Positions 16,451 through 26,200 of a stretch of 64,000 bases of DNA are shown here, piece after piece. The stretch is from a bacterium (GTDB lineage Bacteria; Joyebacterota; Joyebacteria; Joyebacterales; Joyebacteraceae): NCBI GenBank assembly GCA_025782395.1, contig JALGZD010000111.1, forward strand, positions 1-64,000. The letters run 5' to 3'. Positions within the stretch are counted from its first letter, which is position 1; each line of letters starts with the position of its first letter. The notes beneath the pieces are model-generated. The model was not told where the DNA came from. It saw only the letters and a program-made list of their open reading frames with translations, and searched no databases. A program made the position numbers and the translations under genes.

Positions 16451-19033
16451 TTGAACAACAAGCGGCTCAACACATCGAAGCTCTGCATCACCGACGTCGG
16501 CAGCACGACGACGAAGGCCATCCTGTTCCGCCGTGGTGATGACGGCAAGTGGGATTACGTCCGGCGCGAGGCGGCGACGACGGTCGAACGGCCCCACGAG
16601 GATGTGTCGATCGGCGTCCTGCAGGCGCTCCGGGCGCTTGAGGAGGCGACGGGCGAGACGCTGCTCGAAAACGGGTCTCCGGCTGTGCCGTATCTCTCGA
16701 CGTCGAGCGCGGGCGGCGGTCTCGCGATGGTCGTGACCGGTCTCATCAAGGAACTCACCGCGGAGACCGCGGAGCGGGTCGCACTCGGCGCGGGCGCCAT
16801 CGTCCTCGACATCATCTGTATGAACGACGGGCGCACAGCGTATCGTCAGATCGAAGACCTCAAGCGTCTCCGCCCGGACATGGTGCTCCTCGCGGGCGGC
16901 TACGACGGTGAAGCGATCACAGCACCCGTCTTCCTCGCCGAGCTCCTCGTCGAGTCCGATCTCCACCCGAAGCTCAATCCGGACGCGAAGCTCCCCGTGG
17001 TCTTCGGCGGCAACGTCAACGCGCGCCCTTACGTTGAACGCACGCTCGGCGACGCTTTTCTCTTCCGACCTGTTCCGAATGTGCGACCCGCAGAAAACCG
17101 GGAGGAAACAGGCCCTGCGCGGGCGGCCATCAACGAGATCTTCATGGACCATGTGATGTCGATGGCCCCCGGCTATGAGAAGCTCAAGCCGTGGGTGGCA
17201 GCACCCATCCAGCCAACGCCGGCGGCGTTCGGCGACATCATGGCACTTGCGTCGGTGGAGCTCGACGGGACTGTCCTCGCCATTGACGTCGGAGGTGCGA
17301 CGACCGACGTGTTCACGGCGTGCCGCGGTGAGGTCGTCCGCACGGTGAGCGCGAACATCGGGATGAGCTACAGCGTGCTCAACGTCGCACGCCTTGCGGG
17401 TCCGCGCGCCATCATGGAGCTCCTCTCCATGGACATGACCGAGCGTGAGCTCTGGAACCGCATCGGGAACAAGTACGCGCAGCCGACCAGCCTGCCGACG
17501 ACGCGCGAAGCGGCGATGGTCGAGTGGGCAACAGCGACCGTCGCGATCAGGGAGGCGGTTAACGAGCACCTCAGCGTGCTGCGCAGGATGCCTGAGCGCG
17601 AGCGCCCGGGCGGGCTGGATTACGACCTCATCATCGGGAGCGGCGGCATTCTGTCGCACTCACCGCGTGAGGCGGCCGCAAGGATGTTGATCGATGCGCT
17701 CCATCCCGACGATGGAGTCAGGCTCGCCGTCGACCGCGCGTTCATGTTTCCGCACCTGGGAGTCCTCGCAGAGGTGGATGAGGCACTGGCGAAGGAGCTT
17801 TTCTTCGATCTCGCGCTCGTTGAGCTTGGGACGGTGGGGGAGCACAAGGCGGCGGCGACAGGAGATGGTCGACCGGCTTCGGACACGGGTGGTAGGACGG
17901 GTACGGTGGAGGCAGCGGTCGCGGCTATCGGTTCTGCAGCAGAGCAGGGAGGCGCGCCACCGACCAGAACCAAACTCGGGGCCGCGACACGCGTTCGCCA
18001 TGGGCGGATCAACGCCGTGCGGGAGCTTGCGACAAACGGAGACGTACTCGTGAACACCGGCGACACGGTCACATCGGACACCGTCGTCGCACACGCCAGC
18101 CGCGAGTTTCTGCGGCCATTCTTCTTGACTGTGGCCCGTGCGATGCAGGTCGACGCGGAGGCGATTGACAGCGTGCTCGTCAAGAGCATCGGCGATGAGG
18201 TCGCGAGGGGCGAGGTCATCGCGAAGCAGCGCTTCCGCCTTGGTTGCCCTTCGACCTTCCGCTCGCCAGTCGACGGCATGATCGAGCGCATCCTCCCCGA
18301 CGGAACGCTCGTCGTGCGCGAGCGCGCCGAGGACGCGAAGATCCTGACAACCGTGGAGGTGGCGAAGAATCTTGGCTTGCATCCGAGCCGGCTAAAGCCG
18401 TATCTTAAGGTCTCGGTCGGCGACGAGGTCGAGCGCGGTCAGTGGCTCGCCGCGATGATGACCGGCGGGACCCACAGCGGCTCTGAGTCACCGGTCCGCG
18501 GGAAGGTGGTGAGGATAGACCTGCACTTCGGGATGGTCATGATCGAACCGCTCCTCGAGGAACTCCAGGTGCTGGCGTGGCTGCCGGGCGTCGTGGAGTC
18601 GGTGACCGCGCGCGGATGTACGGTTGTGAGCGAGGGAACGGAGATCGACGGGGTCTGGGGAAGTGGAGAAGCGGTGCTGGGCCCGCTCGTCTTCCCGTCA
18701 AGGGAGACCGGAGGCGCCGGCCAAATGCTGTGGGACCCCGCGGCGCTCGCGCCTGACTCTGTCGCGGTCATTGACCATGCGGACGCCGCCGTGCTCGAGG
18801 CATGCCGGGAAGCAAGAGTCGCCGGGCTCATCGCCGGTGGCGTCGACCTCGAAGATGTGCTCGAACCGAGACTCGGGTTCACGCTCGTCGTGACCGGCGA
18901 GTTCGGGTCAAGCGCGCTCGCGGAGGACGTCCGAGCCGCGCTCACGACGCACGACGGTCGCGTGGCACTCCTCGACGGAACGACCCAGCTCCGCGTGGGC
19001 GTCCAGCGACCGAGGATCATACTGTCATCATGA
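16451..19033 (+). CDS. GlmL/MutL-like glutamate mutase accessory protein with long C-terminal extension
   Basis: 860 residues from the TTG at 16451, with GGAG 2 bases and GAGGGACGGAG upstream; the preceding in-frame codons form a low-quality tail. Residues 10-470 follow the GlmL/MutL (pfam13941) ASKHA fold: ITDVGSTTTKAILF as phosphate loop, LAGGYDGE, and VLAIDVGGATTDVF as the second ATP motif. GlmL is found with adenosylcobalamin-dependent glutamate mutase and is thought to act as its chaperone or reactivase. After a Gly/Ala/Thr-rich linker (460-500) the extension contains several barrel-sandwich motifs (VNTGDTVTSDTVVAH, VGDEVERGQWLAA, SPVRGKVVRI), as in biotinyl/lipoyl-like folds. No mutase subunit is in the window. 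Confidence 0.75.
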   Translation: MNNKRLNTSKLCITDVGSTTTKAILFRRGDDGKWDYVRREAATTVERPHEDVSIGVLQALRALEEATGETLLENGSPAVPYLSTSSAGGGLAMVVTGLIKELTAETAERVALGAGAIVLDIICMNDGRTAYRQIEDLKRLRPDMVLLAGGYDGEAITAPVFLAELLVESDLHPKLNPDAKLPVVFGGNVNARPYVERTLGDAFLFRPVPNVRPAENREETGPARAAINEIFMDHVMSMAPGYEKLKPWVAAPIQPTPAAFGDIMALASVELDGTVLAIDVGGATTDVFTACRGEVVRTVSANIGMSYSVLNVARLAGPRAIMELLSMDMTERELWNRIGNKYAQPTSLPTTREAAMVEWATATVAIREAVNEHLSVLRRMPERERPGGLDYDLIIGSGGILSHSPREAAARMLIDALHPDDGVRLAVDRAFMFPHLGVLAEVDEALAKELFFDLALVELGTVGEHKAAATGDGRPASDTGGRTGTVEAAVAAIGSAAEQGGAPPTRTKLGAATRVRHGRINAVRELATNGDVLVNTGDTVTSDTVVAHASREFLRPFFLTVARAMQVDAEAIDSVLVKSIGDEVARGEVIAKQRFRLGCPSTFRSPVDGMIERILPDGTLVVRERAEDAKILTTVEVAKNLGLHPSRLKPYLKVSVGDEVERGQWLAAMMTGGTHSGSESPVRGKVVRIDLHFGMVMIEPLLEELQVLAWLPGVVESVTARGCTVVSEGTEIDGVWGSGEAVLGPLVFPSRETGGAGQMLWDPAALAPDSVAVIDHADAAVLEACREARVAGLIAGGVDLEDVLEPRLGFTLVVTGEFGSSALAEDVRAALTTHDGRVALLDGTTQLRVGVQRPRIILSS

Positions 19034-19102
19034 AAAGCTCTTGCGCTGGCCCGGTTTTCTCTGTGTCCGCGCCGTGAAGAACGGTGCCAAATAAGGAGAG
19101 GA

Positions 19103-19684
19103 ATGATGAGAATGCGCCATGTGTTCGCAATATCCGCCCTGCTGCTGCTCACCGCCATCATCGCCGGCTGCTCCGGTGGAGAGAACGGAGCGGAGACGCA
19201 GACCGCCGCTGGCACGGAGATGCCGTCCGGCACGGGTCACGGTGATGTTCTCGCCGCCTACCCGGCAGACACACTGGACGATCTCGTGAGTGCCGAGCTT
19301 CTTTCCGTGGATGCGGCGAGCGCCGACGGACACGGCTCGCTTATGGTCATCCTCGATGACGCCGCCACGATCCCGCTGTATGAAACGGGGGACCTCGACG
19401 TCGAGAACGCGTTTCTCGGCTATCACGCGAAGCTGAGAACCAAAGGGCTCGAAGGCGAAGCCACCCTTGAGATGTGGTGCGTCTTCGACGAGGTGGGCGA
19501 GTTCTTCGCGCGCGGGTTGGACAACCCGGTCTCTGGAACGACCGACTGGGTTGACGCCGTGACGCTCTTCCGTCTCGAAGTGGGCCAGAACCCGGACAAT
19601 GTGAAGCTGAATCTGGTCGTCACCGGCCCCGGCACGGTCTGGATCGACGACATCAGACTGACGAAAGCACCGCTCGCTGATTGA
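19103..19684 (+). CDS. Predicted lipoprotein with a carbohydrate-binding-like domain
   Basis: 193 residues, with AGGAGAGG before the ATG. A type II signal peptide ends in LTAIIAGC, so Cys22 should be lipidated. Residues about 70-190 form a beta-sandwich-like domain ending GTVWIDDIRLTKA. This end (G.G.VW.DD..L) recurs in carbohydrate-binding-like modules attached to regulators and enzymes, including the C-terminal domain of some AraC-type proteins. It follows the GlmL-like gene by 69 bases. A role in binding an envelope ligand is inference. Confidence 0.6.
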   Translation: MMRMRHVFAISALLLLTAIIAGCSGGENGAETQTAAGTEMPSGTGHGDVLAAYPADTLDDLVSAELLSVDAASADGHGSLMVILDDAATIPLYETGDLDVENAFLGYHAKLRTKGLEGEATLEMWCVFDEVGEFFARGLDNPVSGTTDWVDAVTLFRLEVGQNPDNVKLNLVVTGPGTVWIDDIRLTKAPLAD

Positions 19685-19736
19685 CGCACCCCGCTGTGAG
19701 TCACCCTCAGTGAGGGGTTCGTCTGCCCCTTATCCA

Positions 19737-19765
19737 TTGTGATTCCCGTCCCGTGACGCTATCCT
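19737..19765 (+). promoter_or_regulatory. Sigma-70-type promoter of the MATE gene
   Basis: TTGTGA and TATCCT are spaced by 17 bases, and TATCCT lies 9 bases before the start codon at 19775. The transcript would therefore be nearly leaderless. Just upstream, CCCTCA-G-TGAGGG could be a weak terminator of the lipoprotein gene. Confidence 0.55.
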
Positions 19766-19774
19766 AGGAATCCT

Positions 19775-21139
19775 ATGGAAGAACGGGAGACACTCGAGCG
19801 CGAGCTCAAGATGGACATCACAAAGGGCAACGTGCTCAAGAACGTGCTCTACATGGGCATCCCCTCGATGATCGGTTTCGGGGCGATGACCATCTACAGC
19901 CTCACCGACATCTACTGGGTCGGGAAACTCGGGACGGCGCCCGTTGCCGCCATCACGCTCTTCGCTGCAATGGCATGGATCCTCGGCTCGACGAACCAGA
20001 TCATCGGCACGGGGTCGGTCGCTCTCATCTCGCGCCGCTTCGGTGAGAAACGCTTCGAGGCCACGCGCGACGTCGTCCGGCAGACGTTGCTTCTCAAGTT
20101 CACGATCGCCGCCCTGATGGGCGCGCTTGGATTTGCAATCGCGCCCGCCGTTCTCCGCTTCATGACCGACGACGCCGGCACGCGAGAGCTGGCAGTGCGC
20201 TACGGAAATATCTACTTCGTCGGCCTCCCGTTCATGTTCTCGTCCTACACCATCTACACCGCCCTGCGCGGCGTCGGCGATGCCCCGAAGGCGATGTACA
20301 TCATGCTGATGTCGACCGTTCTCAACATCGGCCTCGACCCACTCTTCATATTCGGTCTCGACATGGGGATGGCAGGAGCAGCACTCGCCACTGCGATCTC
20401 TGCAACGTGCGCCGTCTTCGTTGGCATCTGGGTCCTCTCCTCCGGCCGATCGAATCTGAGAGTTCCGATCTGGCGGCGCTTCCAACCGCGGATCAGCGTG
20501 ATGCTCGAGATCCTGAGAATCGGACTGCCGGCCGGTCTGAACGGGCTCCTCAGAAGCCTTGCCCACTGGTACGTGGCGACACTGGTTGCGACCTTCGGCA
20601 CAGTAGTGATAGCCGCCTACGGTCTGAGTCTCCGGATAATGGAACTCGGCATCCTCTTCGCCGTGGGGCTCGAACTCGGTATGGGTGCGGTCGTCGGCCA
20701 GAATCTCGGCGCGAACCAGAAGGACCGGGCACACGAGGCAGTCGTCAAGGCGACGCTTCTCGTCCTTGTGCTGACGGGCGTTCTCGGTCTCATGGAGATC
20801 GGTTTCTCGAAAGAGATCCTTGGCCTCTTCAGTAGTGATCAGGCTGTCGTGGCGACCGGTATCCCGCTCATCAGGCTCATGGCCATCGCGCAGGTGATGA
20901 TCGCGATGCACATAGTCATGTCGTCGGCCTTCTTCGGCTCGGGCAACACGTGGCCCCCGACCGTCATTGCGGCCATCATCGAGTGGGGCGTCCAGATCCC
21001 TCTCGTTCTCGGCGCGATACACCTTCTGCACACGGACCAGACCGGAGTCTGGTGGTCGATGTTCATCGCCGCATGCGTGGAGGTTCTGTTGACGTTCATC
21101 TGGTTCCGGCGAGGATATTGGAAACACCAGAAAGTGTAG
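19775..21139 (+). CDS. MATE family efflux transporter
   Basis: 454 residues with twelve predicted membrane helices in two homologous halves, the normal MATE size. The N-terminus has the signature MDITKGNVLKNVLYMGIPSM, followed by YSLTDIYWVGKLG and GTGSVALISRRFGE. LGANQKDRAHEAV marks the second half. MATE pumps export cationic drugs or metabolites using a sodium or proton gradient. If translation starts at the ATG at 19775, the protein has a short charged tail before the family start; the ATG at 19814 is an alternative. The next gene follows after 46 bases. Confidence 0.93.
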   Translation: MEERETLERELKMDITKGNVLKNVLYMGIPSMIGFGAMTIYSLTDIYWVGKLGTAPVAAITLFAAMAWILGSTNQIIGTGSVALISRRFGEKRFEATRDVVRQTLLLKFTIAALMGALGFAIAPAVLRFMTDDAGTRELAVRYGNIYFVGLPFMFSSYTIYTALRGVGDAPKAMYIMLMSTVLNIGLDPLFIFGLDMGMAGAALATAISATCAVFVGIWVLSSGRSNLRVPIWRRFQPRISVMLEILRIGLPAGLNGLLRSLAHWYVATLVATFGTVVIAAYGLSLRIMELGILFAVGLELGMGAVVGQNLGANQKDRAHEAVVKATLLVLVLTGVLGLMEIGFSKEILGLFSSDQAVVATGIPLIRLMAIAQVMIAMHIVMSSAFFGSGNTWPPTVIAAIIEWGVQIPLVLGAIHLLHTDQTGVWWSMFIAACVEVLLTFIWFRRGYWKHQKV

Positions 21140-21185
21140 TTCCTGAACAGGCAGCGGCTGGAGGGACCCAAGGAGATGGAATCAG

Positions 21186-22127
21186 ATGGAGTTCGGATTC
21201 CCGATACGTGGTGATGCGGAGTTCGACGTTGTCGGCTTCGGTCTCAACGCTGTCGACCACCTCTGCGTCATGCCGGAGCAGCCGGAGTACGGAGCCAAGC
21301 TCCCGATAGACACTTTCAAGCTCGCGCCCGGAGGACAGGCGGCGAGCGCAATGGTCCAGTGCTCAAGATTGGGTCTCCGAGCGAAGTACGTGGGGAAGGT
21401 CGGAGGAGATGAGATCGGCAGGTTTTCGCTCTTGAGCATCGAGTCGGCGGGCGTGGACATCTCGGATGCGACCGTCGTCGACGGAGTGACGAACCAGCTC
21501 GCGATGATAGTCATAGACGGGCGAACGGGCGAGCGGACCATCCTGTGGCACAGGCCGGATGAGATTGCCACAGTCCCATCGGAGATAACTCCTGAGAAGG
21601 TGTGCGTCGGCAGTGTGCTCCTCTTGGATGGGCACGACGCGCCGGCGGCCGCCAGGGCCGCAGAGCTCGCCCGCGAGCGCGGTGTCCTCGTCGTACTCGA
21701 CGCCGAGACGATAAAGGAAGGAACCGCCGAGCTTGTCGCCAACACAGACCTCCTCGTCGCATCGTCGAGATTCCCCGGCCTCTTCACGGGGCAGGAGAAC
21801 CCGGCGCCGGCTCTGTCGCTCATCGCTGAAGCGGGTCCCTCATTCGTTGCGATGACGCTGGGGGAGAAGGGTGCCGTGGCGCTCGCTCCGGATGGCAACC
21901 TTGTCGTATCACCGGGATTCGAGGTAGATGTCATAGATACGACGGGCGCGGGGGACATCTTCCACGGCGCATTCATCTACGGTCTTCTTCAGAACTGGTC
22001 GGTCGAACGGACTCTCACCTTCTCGAACGCGGCCGCGGCTTTGAACTGCACGGAACTGGGAGCACGCGGCGGGATAGCGGGTCGGGACGGGATTGAGGCT
22101 CTGATCAAGCGCGACGGGCGGCTCTGA
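21186..22127 (+). CDS. PfkB family carbohydrate kinase
   Basis: 313 residues, with AAGGAG 10 bases before the ATG. The ribokinase fold is clear: VVGFGLNAVDHL at the N-terminus, GGQAASAMVQCSRLGL (the sugar-binding GG-x-A/N box), KVGGDEIGRF, and the PfkB signature 2 DTTGAGDIFHGAFIYG (about 249-264), where the Asp of GAGD is the catalytic base. The substrate could be ribose, fructose, a nucleoside or a modified sugar; none can be chosen from sequence. It stands before a HAD phosphatase gene with an 82-base gap. Confidence 0.88.
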   Translation: MEFGFPIRGDAEFDVVGFGLNAVDHLCVMPEQPEYGAKLPIDTFKLAPGGQAASAMVQCSRLGLRAKYVGKVGGDEIGRFSLLSIESAGVDISDATVVDGVTNQLAMIVIDGRTGERTILWHRPDEIATVPSEITPEKVCVGSVLLLDGHDAPAAARAAELARERGVLVVLDAETIKEGTAELVANTDLLVASSRFPGLFTGQENPAPALSLIAEAGPSFVAMTLGEKGAVALAPDGNLVVSPGFEVDVIDTTGAGDIFHGAFIYGLLQNWSVERTLTFSNAAAALNCTELGARGGIAGRDGIEALIKRDGRL

Positions 22128-22209
22128 TCGACATACCGCGAGCAGCCCAGCTTGGAACGAGCGAGTCCAACCGCTGCACGCAGAACTTCGACACTGAAGG
22201 GGCAGGGAA

Positions 22210-22932
22210 TTGCGCACTGTTGACCTCATCATCTTTGATCTCGACGGCACCCTCTACTCTTCAAGAGCGACGACCGTGGGCGCGCTCGAATGCGCGGTCC
22301 GCGATATCAACGAGCGACACGGTCTGAGCATCCCGCAACCGACAGAGGCGAAGATCATGGGCGGCGTCGGCAATACGCGCGAGGACTACGTCCACGGCGT
22401 GCTGCCGACTGTTCCCGACGAGCACGTGGACGAGACGGCCGACCTCATCTGGCATTGGGAGCACGAGCTCATCGCGGGAGGCAAGGGTTCTCTCTTTCCC
22501 GGGATCCTGGGTGGTCTCGATGCTATAAAGGCGAGCGGCTATGAACTTGCGGTCGCGACGAACGCCGGGACCTCCTACATGAACTTCGTGCTGGACTACT
22601 TCGACATCAGGAAGTATTTCTCTGAGACAAGGTGCGCGGGCGAGCACGGCGCCGGCGACAAGGGAGATCTCATTGCCGGCATCATCCAGAGGCTTGGCAT
22701 CCTGCCGTGGCGGGCTGTCATGGTCGGTGACCGGAGCTCCGACATCCACGCTGCTCAGAAGGCAGGAGTCTGGTCCGTCGGATGCACGTGGGGGTTCGCA
22801 TCGAGCACGGAGCTGGATGGAGCCGACCAGATCGCCGGGAGCTTCCCGGAGCTTCTGGAACTACTTAAGGAATGGCCGGGCAGAGATGCGATGGCTGCAC
22901 GACATATCGATGGTTCTTCCCAGGACCGGTGA
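22210..22932 (+). CDS. HAD family phosphatase (phosphoglycolate phosphatase-like)
   Basis: 240 residues from a TTG with GGCAGGG upstream. HAD motif I IIFDLDGTLYS gives the nucleophile D10 and acid D12; motif II is VATNAGTS; motif III/IV is GDKGDLI plus AVMVGDRSSDIHAA. The cap domain inserted after motif I is alpha-helical, class C1, like Gph. Substrates of this subgroup are small phosphorylated metabolites. Its 3' end overlaps the amidase gene by 47 bases, which suggests translational coupling. Confidence 0.85.
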   Translation: MRTVDLIIFDLDGTLYSSRATTVGALECAVRDINERHGLSIPQPTEAKIMGGVGNTREDYVHGVLPTVPDEHVDETADLIWHWEHELIAGGKGSLFPGILGGLDAIKASGYELAVATNAGTSYMNFVLDYFDIRKYFSETRCAGEHGAGDKGDLIAGIIQRLGILPWRAVMVGDRSSDIHAAQKAGVWSVGCTWGFASSTELDGADQIAGSFPELLELLKEWPGRDAMAARHIDGSSQDR

Positions 22933-23446
22933 GCCCGAGAGACGCGATGTCGCCGGGATCGACACCATAGTCCTGCACTGCACAGCCATGCCCGGCTGGA
23001 ATGTCTGGGAGACGGCGCGCTATCACACAGGGCCCAATCACATTTCCCCGGACGGGTGCCCTTCAATCGCCTACGCGTACTTTGTGGAGCCCGACGGCCT
23101 GCTCTACCGCTGTCTACCACATGAGATACGCTCGTGGCACGTCGGGCCGTGGAACGACCGCTCGATAGGTGTCTGCATGGCGTACGAGGCGCGCGATGAA
23201 CCGCCGCCGCGCGAACAGTTGGAAGCGGCCGTCGACATCTGTGCCGATCTCGCGCAGAAGCTGGGTCTCTCCGCCGAGCGCGTCATGGGGCACAGGGAAC
23301 TCGAGGGAACCGGCTTCGTCATCGAGAACGGTGAGCGCGTTCAGCGCAAGGAGTGTCCGGGGTCTGCGGTCGACATGGATGAGATCCGACGCTCCGTCGC
23401 GGCTGTGATTGAGCGACCCGGCGGGCCGGGAGTGATGGAGGCATGA
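22886..23446 (+). CDS. N-acetylmuramoyl-L-alanine amidase (Amidase_2/AmpD-like)
   Basis: 186 residues if translation starts at 22886; an ATG at 22910 is a shorter choice, and both lie inside the preceding gene. Zinc-site pattern of the PGRP/AmpD fold: TIVLHCTAMPG gives the first His, VMGHRELEG the second, and KECPGSAVDM the third-ligand region. YHTGPNHISPDGCPSIAYAYFV matches the usual substrate-cleft segment. It cleaves the bond between MurNAc and the stem peptide. There is no signal peptide, so it probably acts on cytoplasmic turnover products. The stop overlaps the start of the PBP4 gene, linking two peptidoglycan genes. Confidence 0.85.
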   Translation: MRWLHDISMVLPRTGEPERRDVAGIDTIVLHCTAMPGWNVWETARYHTGPNHISPDGCPSIAYAYFVEPDGLLYRCLPHEIRSWHVGPWNDRSIGVCMAYEARDEPPPREQLEAAVDICADLAQKLGLSAERVMGHRELEGTGFVIENGERVQRKECPGSAVDMDEIRRSVAAVIERPGGPGVMEA

Positions 23447-24980
23447 TGCGACGCTTGAGATCCGTTCTGGTCCCGGTACTGATGCTGGTGGTGGCGCTTG
23501 TCCTATGTCCGTCCGCGGTCCGCGCTGCGGATTCCCTTCAGAGCCTCTCCTGGATCATAGACTCGTTCCTCGCCAGGCCGCATATGCGTGGGGCGGAACT
23601 CTCCATTATTGTCGAGTCACTGGAACCCGGTGCGGTGGACGGCGCTACGCTCCCGCAGCAGGGGGCAACGGGGCCTGCTGCGCAGGAGGCGGCAGAAGGC
23701 CTGGTACTCTACGAGCGCCGAGCCGACCGACCGATGATTCCCGCGTCGAACATGAAGGTAGTGACGGCCGCCGCCACGCTCTCGCTTCTGGGCCCTGACT
23801 ACAGGTTCGAGACCAGCTTCTCTACGGACAGCGGCGCGATCTCCCCGGTTCTCGACGGCAACCTCTATGTCAGAGGCAACGGCGATCCGACGCTGGTCTC
23901 GGAGGAGTTCTGGAAGATAGCGGATGAGTTCCGCACAAGGGGCATCGAGCGGATCGCAGGCGACATCGTCCTCGATGTGTCGTACTTCGACGGTCTGACG
24001 ACGGTGCCCGAAGCTGCCGGAGATGGTGATCGTGCTTACCACGCGAGAACGAGCGCGCTCTCCGCGAACTTCAACACGGTTCGCGTGCACGTCCACCCCG
24101 GCGCAAAGAGGGGAGAGGCTGCCCGGGTTGAGTTCTCGCCCGAGACCGGATTCGTTGACGTGGTCAACGAGGCCACGACCTGTTCCGCGAGCCGCAGCCA
24201 GACAATTCAGGTGAGGCGCCGCTTCGAGGACGGTCGGAACGTAGTTCACGTCTCCGGGCGGATACCCGTGGGTCACTGCGGGAAGGTCTTCTACAGGAAC
24301 ATCGACGACCCCGCGGGATCGTTCGGTGCGACGCTTGCCGGCTTTCTGAAAGGGGCCGGGACAGCGCTTGACGGAAGCATCGTCGAGGGTGTCCAACCGG
24401 ATGGCGCGCGTGAGCTGTTCGTTCATCGCTCGAAGCCGCTTTCGCTCATCGTCCGGGATCTCAACAAGTTCAGCAACAACTTCACCGCCGAGCAGCTCTT
24501 GAAGACACTCGGTGCTATGAACGGTGATGGCGGTTGGAACCCTGGCGGCGGGAGCCTTGGCGACGGAAGCCTCGGGAAGTCGCGCGAGACTCCGGATCAA
24601 GGGCCTGGGGCCCCCGGTACGACGGCTTCCGGAACAGCCGTTCTCATGACTTACCTCAGGAGCCTCGGTGTCGACACAACTGATCTCAGGATTGCTGACG
24701 GTTCGGGCCTGTCGCGCGAGAGCAGGCTGACCGTACGTTCCCTTGCCCGCGTCATCCGGGAGATGTACGCTGACTTCGGGGTGTGGGCTTCGGAGGGTTG
24801 AGCGGGGCGATCAGGGCGAAGACCGGACTGCTGGATGGCGTGACCACAATCTCCGGTGTCATGGAGACTGCCGCAGGGGAGAGGGTCCTCTTCTCCATCA
24901 TCGTGAACGGCTGGTCGTGCGAGGCGTGGCAGATCCACGACATGGAGCACGCGATCCTACTTCACATCTACCAGAGCTGA
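23443..24980 (+). pseudogene. dacB: PBP4-type D-alanyl-D-alanine carboxypeptidase, frameshifted
   Basis: The first frame (23443-24801) has a signal peptide, the active-site SNMK (S102, K105) and the second motif SNN (S344, N346). It stops right after LARVIREMYADFGVWASEG. The third motif appears in another frame as SGAIRAKTGLLDGV (24801-24845), and this frame runs to 24980 with a normal PBP4 ending. Compared with other PBP4s, roughly 30 residues between MYAD and RAKTG (the usual LPVAG..GTL..R segment) are missing, so a deletion that broke the frame is the simplest reading. The gene is either inactive or affected by an assembly error. It overlaps the amidase gene by 4 bases. Confidence 0.75.
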
Positions 24981-25054
24981 GGCTGCGGCCGGGTGAGAAC
25001 ATGACGATCGCGAACAGGCGCGGCCGCGCGGGCTGATCACAGATCACAGGTGAG

Positions 25055-26200
25055 GTGCCGGACGTGACAGAGGAGCGAACCTCCAGATTCACAGCCAAGG
25101 ACTTCCGCGCCACAGCGCGGACCCTCATCCTGTGGGTCGTGGCGAACTCGCTCGCCGGCGCGCTCATCGGTGTGGCGATCGCTCTCTTTGCCGACCGCCC
25201 TGGTACCCTCGAGAGCTTCGTTCCTCTCAGCATCCTCTTTGCCAACGCCGTCGGCTTCGCGGCCGGACTCACCGCTCGCTTCATCCTCCCTCGCTACAGT
25301 GTGCTGCCGGTCTATGTAAGGATCCCGCTGGCCATCATCACGCTTTTTGCCGGCGGCGCGTTCGGATCGGTTCTCGTCATCTTCCGGAACCCCGTATTTG
25401 TTCTCTATGAAGGTCGCCTGACGCTCCTGCTCGTGTTGGTCGACAGCGTCATCGCGGTCATCGTCGGTTTCATCATCTACAACTACGAGCGGATGAGACA
25501 GGAGATAGAACGAAGCTACAGGGAGCTTGCCGGGAATCGCGTCCGGGAGGAGAGACTGCGGGAACTGGCCACGCGTTCCGAGCTCAAGGCCCTCAAGGCG
25601 CAGATCAACCCGCACTTTCTCTTCAATGCGCTGAACTCCATCTCCGCACTGGTGACCGTAGATCCGGAGGCCGCCCGGCGCACGCTGGAGCGCCTCGCGA
25701 GCGTTTTCAGGAAGACGCTCCTGGCGTCGGAAGAGAGCAGTGTGCCGCTCAAACGGGAACTGGAACTCATTGACGCTTACCTCGACATCGAGCGGGCCCG
25801 CTTCGGAGACCGGATGCGTGTGGAGCGCTCGATAGCACCGGATGTCGGGGAAGTGGAGATCCCACCGCTCATTCTGCAACCGATAGTGGAGAACGCCGTG
25901 CGCCACGGGATATCACCGAGCGTCGGGGGAGGAACGGTGAGCATTGACGCGAGTCTCACTGGCGGCTTCCTGATCGTCACAGTGCGAGACGACGGCGTGG
26001 GCGTTGCGGCCGACGACTTGCACGACACGATGTCGGCCGGCTATGGTCTCCGTAGTGTGCGCGACCGGCTGAACACGCGTTATGGCTCCGGCGACTGGAT
26101 CACGATCAAGAGCGAGCCCGACCGCGGGATGACCGTTCGACTCACCATTCCCATCGACGCGGCCGAGGGGGAGCCCGGATCGGGAGAGGGAGACCGATGA
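25055..26200 (+). CDS. LytS/YehU-type sensor histidine kinase with four-helix membrane module
   Basis: 381 residues, GTG start with AGGTGAGG nearby. Residues 20-155 hold four membrane helices and end in FIIYNYERMRQEIE, leading into a short coiled coil. The His_kinase domain has LKAQINPHFLFNALNSISAL with phospho-acceptor H187. The ATPase part follows with QPIVENAVRHG (N box), DDGVGV and GYGLRSVRDRL. The membrane module is clearly homologous to the N-terminus of the phosphatase at 28611. The response regulator gene overlaps the stop by 4 bases, so the pair is a LytS/LytT-like two-component system. The signal is unknown; its neighbours suggest an envelope cue. Confidence 0.92.
   Translation: MPDVTEERTSRFTAKDFRATARTLILWVVANSLAGALIGVAIALFADRPGTLESFVPLSILFANAVGFAAGLTARFILPRYSVLPVYVRIPLAIITLFAGGAFGSVLVIFRNPVFVLYEGRLTLLLVLVDSVIAVIVGFIIYNYERMRQEIERSYRELAGNRVREERLRELATRSELKALKAQINPHFLFNALNSISALVTVDPEAARRTLERLASVFRKTLLASEESSVPLKRELELIDAYLDIERARFGDRMRVERSIAPDVGEVEIPPLILQPIVENAVRHGISPSVGGGTVSIDASLTGGFLIVTVRDDGVGVAADDLHDTMSAGYGLRSVRDRLNTRYGSGDWITIKSEPDRGMTVRLTIPIDAAEGEPGSGEGDR

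Noticed and set aside
19730-21127. Long open frame of 465 codons antisense to the MATE gene, and similar antisense frames elsewhere (for example 14254-15423 and 16415-17659)
   Set aside because: They are rich in Arg/His/Asp/Gly, have no domain or start signal, and lie opposite well-supported genes. GC-rich codon bias alone explains them.
24740-24980. Programmed ribosomal frameshift joining the two PBP4 pieces
   Set aside because: There is no slippery heptamer or downstream pseudoknot, and about 30 expected residues are also missing, so a deletion explains the break better.
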